Program-made: the position numbers and the translations under genes
Source of the DNA: RYN-433 sp036558265
GTDB lineage: Bacteria; Planctomycetota; Phycisphaerae; Tepidisphaerales; Tepidisphaeraceae
Assembly (NCBI GenBank): GCA_036558265.1
Contig: DATBFY010000105.1
Coordinates: 1 to 5,309 of the forward strand
Reading direction: 5' to 3'
Length of the DNA stretch: 5,309 nt
Part shown: piece after piece, positions 1 through 3,103 of the stretch
Numbering within the stretch: position 1 is the first letter of the stretch
Layout: every line of letters begins with the position of its first letter
The notes under the pieces: generated by a model
Database searches by the model: none
Told to the model about the DNA's origin: nothing
The model's input: the letters and a program-made list of their open reading frames with translations, nothing else

Positions 1-692
1 GAAAGCACCTGGATGCCAAACAGGTCATACTTCCCCCCTGCCACGTATCGCAGCCCGTTCTCGAATCCCTCCTTCACGAAGAAGTCCGAAAGCACCACGC
101 ACACCCCCTTGTTGCGGTGTTGCAGCGCGAACCGCCGACAGGCGGCCGTGAAGTGACTCGGCCCCTCCGGCGTCAGCTTGTCGATGAACGAGATCATCTG
201 GTTCACCTTTGTCCGCCCGCGCAGGCCGCCCGTCTCGGTCACCACACCGTCCGCGAAGGCGATGAGGTTCACCCGGTTGTAGTTCACCAGCCCCACGTAC
301 CCCAGCGCCGCCGCCACCTGCTTGAGGTAAAACGCCTTGTTCGGCGTGCCAAAGTCGCAGGACTTGCTGACGTCCACCAGGATGTAAAGCGACAAATCCT
401 CCTCTTCCAAAAAGAGCTTGAGGAACAGCCGCTCCAACCTCGCGTAGATGTTCCAGTCGATGAACCGCAGATCGTCGCCAATGACATAATTGCGATAATC
501 TGCGAACTCGACCGATTGCCCCCGCCGCTTCGACCGCCGCTCCCCCTTCATCTTTCCCGCCAGCAGCTTGCGGCTCATCAGGTCGAGCTGGTCGAGACGG
601 GCCATGAACTCCGAAGAGAGAAGCTGGCCCTTCTTCGGCGGGGCGGTGACGGGGGCGGGTGCCGGAGTCTGCTGTGGGATCTCTAATGCCAT
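1..692 (-). CDS. DUF58 domain protein with VWA-type MIDAS motif (3' end outside window)
   Basis: The first 230 residues of a DUF58-family protein are visible; the gene continues beyond base 1. After a Pro/Ala-rich leader (residues 1-22) comes a basic stretch (about 47-58) and then the DUF58 signature FADYRNYVIGDDLRFIDW (63-80) followed by YARLERLFLKLFLEEE (83-98). The next strand ends in DVSKS (107-111), an intact DxSxS metal-ion-dependent adhesion site, and VVLSDFF (199-205) supplies the later VWA aspartate. No membrane helix precedes the core, so this is the soluble short form. Family members are encoded beside moxR and are presumed MoxR clients or partners; the exact activity is unknown. 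The start ATG at 692 lies 9 bases after the stop of the 45-residue gene, implying translational coupling; its own Shine-Dalgarno is weak. The TTGACA just before the start (695-700) has no partner box and is probably chance. Confidence 0.93.
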   Translation of the reverse strand, partial: MALEIPQQTPAPAPVTAPPKKGQLLSSEFMARLDQLDLMSRKLLAGKMKGERRSKRRGQSVEFADYRNYVIGDDLRFIDWNIYARLERLFLKLFLEEEDLSLYILVDVSKSCDFGTPNKAFYLKQVAAALGYVGLVNYNRVNLIAFADGVVTETGGLRGRTKVNQMISFIDKLTPEGPSHFTAACRRFALQHRNKGVCVVLSDFFVKEGFENGLRYVAGGKYDLFGIQVL

Positions 693-701
693 GGTGTCAA
701 C

Positions 702-839
702 TCATGCGACGAGTGAAAACGCGATCAGCAGGAACAGGACCACCCCCAACGCGATGACCACGAACCGCCATGACGGCCCCGACATTCGCCGCGCCGGTCG
801 ACCGGCCTCATAGCCCAGGATCGGTCGGCCGTCATCCAT
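702..839 (-). CDS. 45-residue single-helix membrane protein
   Basis: A small open frame of 45 codons plus TGA, found by reading the gap between its neighbours. The product begins MDDGRPILGYEAGRPARR, a hydrophilic and basic N-terminus, and then has one strong hydrophobic segment, FVVIALGVVLFLLIAFSLVA (residues 26-45), so it is likely an inner-membrane protein with the N-terminus in the cytoplasm by the positive-inside rule. The ATG overlaps the end of the upstream gene by 8 bases (ATGGATGA), and a good ribosome binding site, GAGGTG, lies 4 bases upstream inside that gene. The next gene starts 9 bases after its stop. The overlap, binding site and helix together make it a credible gene. I cannot assign a function. 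A membrane anchor or small accessory subunit for the adjacent DUF58 protein is a guess from context. Confidence 0.78.
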   Translation of the reverse strand: MDDGRPILGYEAGRPARRMSGPSWRFVVIALGVVLFLLIAFSLVA

Positions 840-1029
840 TTAGCACCTCGATCTCCCCCTGATGCTCCTTCGCATTGATTTGCCTTGCCACCTCCTCCGC
901 CGCCTTGCGCGTCCGGCAGAGGATCTCGAACCGGTTCCGCCCGTCCTTCCCGTTCCACACCGCGTAACGTCCCCCCAGCGCCATCATCACGCGCACCTTC
1001 CCGATGTTCGGCGGAATCGTGTACTTCAT
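832..1029 (-). CDS. 65-residue soluble protein of unknown function
   Basis: The product starts MKYTIPPNIGKVRVMMALGG and contains AVWNGKDGRNRFEILCRTRKAAEEVARQ in two adjoining parts (residues 23-50), ending INAKEHQGEIEVLNG. The pattern suggests short beta strands followed by one amphipathic helix (about 41-53) and a last strand, as in a compact alpha/beta mini-domain. There is no signal peptide or membrane segment. A GTG three codons upstream (1038) is an alternative start; ATG at 1029 is preferred because neither has a clear Shine-Dalgarno and the ATG begins the conserved-looking MKY segment. It lies 25 bases after the upstream zinc-ribbon gene and overlaps the next gene by 8 bases, which supports co-translation. 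I vaguely recall similar small planctomycete hypotheticals but do not recognise a named family. Confidence 0.75.
   Translation of the reverse strand: MKYTIPPNIGKVRVMMALGGRYAVWNGKDGRNRFEILCRTRKAAEEVARQINAKEHQGEIEVLNG
844..849 (-). promoter_or_regulatory. Ribosome binding site GAGGTG for the 45-residue gene
   Basis: GAGGTG lies 4 bases before the ATG at 839 and inside the last codons of the 65-residue gene (Glu-Val). This placement, together with the 8-base gene overlap, suggests that termination of the upstream gene feeds initiation of the downstream one. It is the main reason for accepting such a short reading frame. Confidence 0.65.
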
Positions 1030-1054
1030 CTCAGACACCCGACGCTCACAAACC

Positions 1055-1348
1055 TCAATCGTTCTGCCGCCCCCGCAAGCTCATCAGATATCGTACGACC
1101 ATCCCCTCCACCGGATCGACCGGCGTCCCGCACTCCGGGCACCGCTCCGGCGACGCCCGCAGGTTGTACCCGCAGCACGGACACCGGGGCGCCCGCACGA
1201 ACGGCCACTCGCCCTCCTCCTCGCGCCCGGCCCACCGATCCCCCATGCGCCGAACCGCCTCGAACACCCCGCCCACGATGAACGCCACCGCGATCACGCC
1301 GAACACGACGAAACCGAGAAGGGTGAGCATGTCGTAGATCAGCTTCAT
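1055..1348 (-). CDS. Membrane-anchored zinc-ribbon protein, 97 residues
   Basis: The N-terminus (MKLIYDMLTLLGFVVFGVIA, continuing to about residue 29) is a single membrane helix. A charged linker (GDRWAGREEEGEW, 36-48) leads to a zinc-ribbon module, CPCCGYNLRASPERCPECG (56-74), with the metal-ligand pairs C56/C59 and C70/C73 and an extra C58. The C-terminus is short and basic (RYLMSLRGRQND). The arginines after the helix suggest that the ribbon is cytoplasmic. ATG at 1348 is chosen because AGGG (1354-1357) sits 5 bases upstream; ATG at 1351 and GTG at 1366 are in frame. The cysteine module has the same spacing as that in the upstream gene. Zinc ribbons of this kind may be structural or mediate protein contacts; no enzymatic residues are seen. 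It sits 28 bases after one small gene and 25 before the next. Confidence 0.85.
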   Translation of the reverse strand: MKLIYDMLTLLGFVVFGVIAVAFIVGGVFEAVRRMGDRWAGREEEGEWPFVRAPRCPCCGYNLRASPERCPECGTPVDPVEGMVVRYLMSLRGRQND

Positions 1349-1376
1349 CATTACCCTATGGACCACACGTCGCGCG

Positions 1377-1874
1377 TTATGAACACGTCGCCATCTCGAC
1401 CAGCGCCTTGGCGGTTTCCAGATCCCCTGACCAGACGGTCAATTCATAGTAGACCTGGGACCTGACGATGGCTCCCGTCAGATGAGTCGATTGCAGTCCT
1501 GCCATCTCACAGGCGATCCCGCGAGCGATCAGGTGCTCGCGCAGCGCTTCAGCATCGACGTGATGATCGGTCTGGTAAATCACAATCCGCTGCTCGGAAA
1601 GCTCGGGCGTCCGCACGGCAATTATGTCCGTCGGCGCGGTCGCCAGTAACCTGTTCACGTCCACTTTTCCCGGTCTAGATCGAGCCTGCCGCCGCCATCC
1701 ACACTCGGGACATCGGTCAGGCGTCTTCCTCATGTCGTAGCCACATTCGGGACACTCATAATACCTACTGGCACGATTGCGCCTCATCACCCCGATCATC
1801 GACACGATGGCGATGACACCGGCTCCAACGCACACCGCCCCTCCTGCGACGTTTTTGACCATCTCCCAATCCAA
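1377..1874 (-). CDS. Membrane-anchored zinc-ribbon protein with DUF2007-like C-terminal domain
   Basis: The 165-residue product has three parts. Residues 9-30 form a membrane helix (AGGAVCVGAGVIAIVSMIGV), followed by a basic stop-transfer segment RRNR. Residues 41-59 are a zinc ribbon, CPECGYDMRKTPDRCPECG, with ligands C41/C44 and C55/C58. Residues 97-161 (RIVIYQTDHHVDAEALREHL ... VWSGDLETAKALVE) match the pattern of DUF2007-type 'putative signal transducing' domains: an opening strand, a helix that addresses a subunit, LIARGI, and a final helix after a short acidic turn. DUF2007 function is not established. The start is TTG at 1874, chosen because a perfect AGGAGG lies 10 bases upstream; the in-frame ATG at 1862 has GGGAG directly abutting it, which is too close. 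The gene begins 64 bases after moxR and precedes a second gene with the same cysteine module. Confidence 0.87.
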   Translation of the reverse strand: MDWEMVKNVAGGAVCVGAGVIAIVSMIGVMRRNRASRYYECPECGYDMRKTPDRCPECGWRRQARSRPGKVDVNRLLATAPTDIIAVRTPELSEQRIVIYQTDHHVDAEALREHLIARGIACEMAGLQSTHLTGAIVRSQVYYELTVWSGDLETAKALVEMATCS

Positions 1875-1884
1875 ACCGTTATCG

Positions 1885-1890
1885 CCTCCT
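1885..1890 (-). promoter_or_regulatory. Strong ribosome binding site AGGAGG supporting a TTG start
   Basis: AGGAGG, the full anti-Shine-Dalgarno complement, lies 10 bases before the TTG at 1874 and 22 before the next in-frame ATG (1862). The spacing favours the TTG start of the zinc-ribbon/DUF2007-like gene. It is the best binding site in the small-gene group, so this gene may be initiated independently of moxR. Confidence 0.6.
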
Positions 1891-1907
1891 CAACAAGCAA
1901 CCTTCTG

Positions 1908-1934
1908 CTTCGTGTCCTTCGTGCCATCGTGGTT
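1908..1934. repeat. Short TTCGTG-type intergenic repeat after moxR
   Basis: Three near-copies of a short unit stand in a row: CTTCGTGTC, CTTCGTGCC, ATCGTGGTT, with the TTCGTG/ATCGTG cores at 1909, 1918 and 1926. It lies 4 bases beyond the moxR stop codon and reads as ACCACGATGG-CACGAAGGA-CACGAAG on the coding strand. From memory, almost identical ACCACGAAGGCACGAAGGA strings recur between genes in many environmental bacterial genomes, including planctomycetes. That recollection is unverified here, and no function is known to me. Confidence 0.6.
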
Positions 1935-1938
1935 CAAT

Positions 1939-2985
1939 TCACACTCTCCCCGCCGCCATATCCGCCTCGATCGCCGTCGGGATGTCGCTCACGATCTTCT
2001 CCAGCACCATGTCCGTCGTGATCCCCTCCGCCTCGCCTTCGAAGTTCAGGATCACCCGGTGCCGCATCGCCGGAACCACCACGTCCTTGATGTCCCCGAA
2101 GCTCACGTGGAACCGCCCGTCCAACAGCGCCCTCACCTTCGCACCCAGCGTGATCGCCTGTGCGGCGCGGGGCGAGGCCCCGACCCGCAGGAACTGGTTC
2201 ACCATCGGCACCGCGAACTGACCCTGCGGGTGCGTCGCCAGCGTGCAGCGGATCGCGTAATCCTGCACGTGCGGCGCGATCACCACCCGCCGGATCAACT
2301 GCTGGTGCTGCATGATCCGGCCGCCGTCCAGCACCGGCTGCAGGTTCGCCTTGTAGCCCGTCGTCGTGCGGTCGAGGATCGCCCGAAGCTCGTTGCGATC
2401 GCTGTAGTTGACCAGCAGCTTGAAGAAGAACCGGTCGAGCTGCGCCTCGGGCAGCGGGTACGTCCCCTCCTGCTCAAGCGGGTTCTGCGTCGCCATGACG
2501 AAGAACGGCTCTTCCAATTTGCGCATCTCCCCGCCCGCGGTCACCTGCTTCTCCTGCATCGCCTCCAGGAGCGCGCTCTGCGTCTTGGGCGTCGCGCGGT
2601 TGATCTCGTCCGCCAGCACGATCTGCGAAAAGATCGGCCCCTCGATGAACTTGAACACCCGGTGGCCGTGCTCGTCCTCCATGATCACGTTCGTCCCGAT
2701 CACGTCCGCCGGCATCAAATCCGGCGTGAACTGGATCCGGCTGAACTTCAGGTGCAGCGCCTCCGACAGTGCGCGGATCAGCGCCGTTTTGCCCAGCCCC
2801 GGCACGCCTTCGAGCAGCGCGTGCCCGCCGACGAACAGGCACGTCAGGACGCCGTCCACGATGTCGGTATGCCCGACGATCGCCTTGGCGATCTCCGCCT
2901 GCACCGCGCGGTAATCGCGCCGAAACGCATCACAAGCCGCCTGGATCTGCGGATCGACGCCGGGAATGGGAGGTTGCTGGGACAT
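1939..2985 (-). CDS. MoxR-family AAA+ ATPase
   Basis: A complete 348-residue MoxR ATPase, of usual length for the family. Visible motifs in order: Walker A GVPGLGKT (60-67); Walker B IVLADEINRATPKTQSALLE (122-141) with the catalytic D126-E127; sensor 1 in VMATQNPLEQEGTYPLPEAQ (163-182); LDRFFFKL (183-190) with a candidate arginine finger R185; and the sensor 2 segment VGASPRAAQAI (268-278) with R273 in the C-terminal lid. It is cytoplasmic, with no membrane segment. MoxR proteins hydrolyse ATP to remodel or mature partner proteins, typically VWA/DUF58 proteins encoded next door, as here on both sides. The start at 2985 (MSQQPPIPG) is preferred over the ATG at 3006 because GAAAGGA ends 5 bases upstream. 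The upstream gap contains a large hairpin and the downstream gap a short repeat. All catalytic motifs appear intact. Confidence 0.97.
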   Translation of the reverse strand: MSQQPPIPGVDPQIQAACDAFRRDYRAVQAEIAKAIVGHTDIVDGVLTCLFVGGHALLEGVPGLGKTALIRALSEALHLKFSRIQFTPDLMPADVIGTNVIMEDEHGHRVFKFIEGPIFSQIVLADEINRATPKTQSALLEAMQEKQVTAGGEMRKLEEPFFVMATQNPLEQEGTYPLPEAQLDRFFFKLLVNYSDRNELRAILDRTTTGYKANLQPVLDGGRIMQHQQLIRRVVIAPHVQDYAIRCTLATHPQGQFAVPMVNQFLRVGASPRAAQAITLGAKVRALLDGRFHVSFGDIKDVVVPAMRHRVILNFEGEAEGITTDMVLEKIVSDIPTAIEADMAAGRV

Positions 2986-2990
2986 TGCGT

Positions 2991-2995
2991 TCCTT
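2991..2995 (-). promoter_or_regulatory. Ribosome binding site AAGGA for moxR
   Basis: AAGGA (within GAAAGGA) lies 5 bases before the ATG at 2985. The alternative ATG at 3006 is preceded by TCTTAACG with no binding site. This decides the shorter 348-residue start of the ATPase. Confidence 0.65.
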
Positions 2996-3010
2996 TCAAT
3001 AGTCATCGTT

Positions 3011-3097
3011 AAGACGAAGATGGAGGATAGAAGATGGAGGATCGACGAAGATCACGGCGATCGCTCTCCATCTTCCACCCTCCATCATCCATCCTCG
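3011..3097. repeat. Heptanucleotide repeats in inverted orientation forming a long hairpin
   Basis: The gap between the VWA gene and moxR carries 7-base units related to GATGGAG on one side and TCCATCN on the other. On the plus strand GAAGATGGAGGAT occurs twice (3016-3028 and 3030-3042), while TCCATC-type heptads run from 3067 to 3094. Bases 3019-3039 are the reverse complement of 3066-3086 at 19 of 21 positions, and in the minus-strand transcript both mismatches become G-U pairs, so a 21-pair stem is possible. GATCG at 3040-3044 can also pair with 3058-3062, extending the stem past a 3-base bulge and leaving a 13-base loop. The outer flanks (AAGACGAA and CTCGTTTTC) are partly complementary. 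No clear U-run follows, so a standard terminator is doubtful. It could be a REP-like or miniature mobile repeat, or an RNA processing or attenuation site. Confidence 0.72.
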
Positions 3098-3103
3098 TTT
3101 TCT

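Noticed and set aside
117..686. Plus-strand open frame of 189 codons
   Set aside because: It is antisense to the DUF58 gene, whose conserved motifs are on the minus strand; the product has low-complexity Arg/Leu/Pro content.
695..700. TTGACA on the minus strand as a -35 promoter box
   Set aside because: It lies 3 bases from the DUF58 start codon, so a matching -10 box and transcript start would fall inside the coding region; nothing like TATAAT is seen there.
1004..1465. Overlapping plus-strand frames across the small-gene region
   Set aside because: They cover the minus-strand zinc-ribbon genes in other frames and show only Pro/Arg/Thr-rich compositional sequence without domains.
2986..3006. 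Seven-residue N-terminal extension of MoxR (start at 3006)
   Set aside because: There is no ribosome binding site before 3006, while GAAAGGA is well placed for the ATG at 2985.
1777..3012. Long plus-strand open frame of 411 codons opposite moxR
   Set aside because: It lies antisense to a MoxR gene with all catalytic motifs, its product is rich in Arg, His, Leu and Pro as expected of a GC-rich shadow frame, and it runs through the intergenic repeat.
3019..3086. Intrinsic terminator after the VWA gene
   Set aside because: The stem is long but only moderately GC-rich, and the sequence after it in the transcript (TTCGTCTTAACG) is not a proper U-run; kept as a repeat or hairpin instead.
3011..3097. 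CRISPR-like array
   Set aside because: The repeated units are 7 to 14 bases with no spacers of uniform length and no cas genes nearby.
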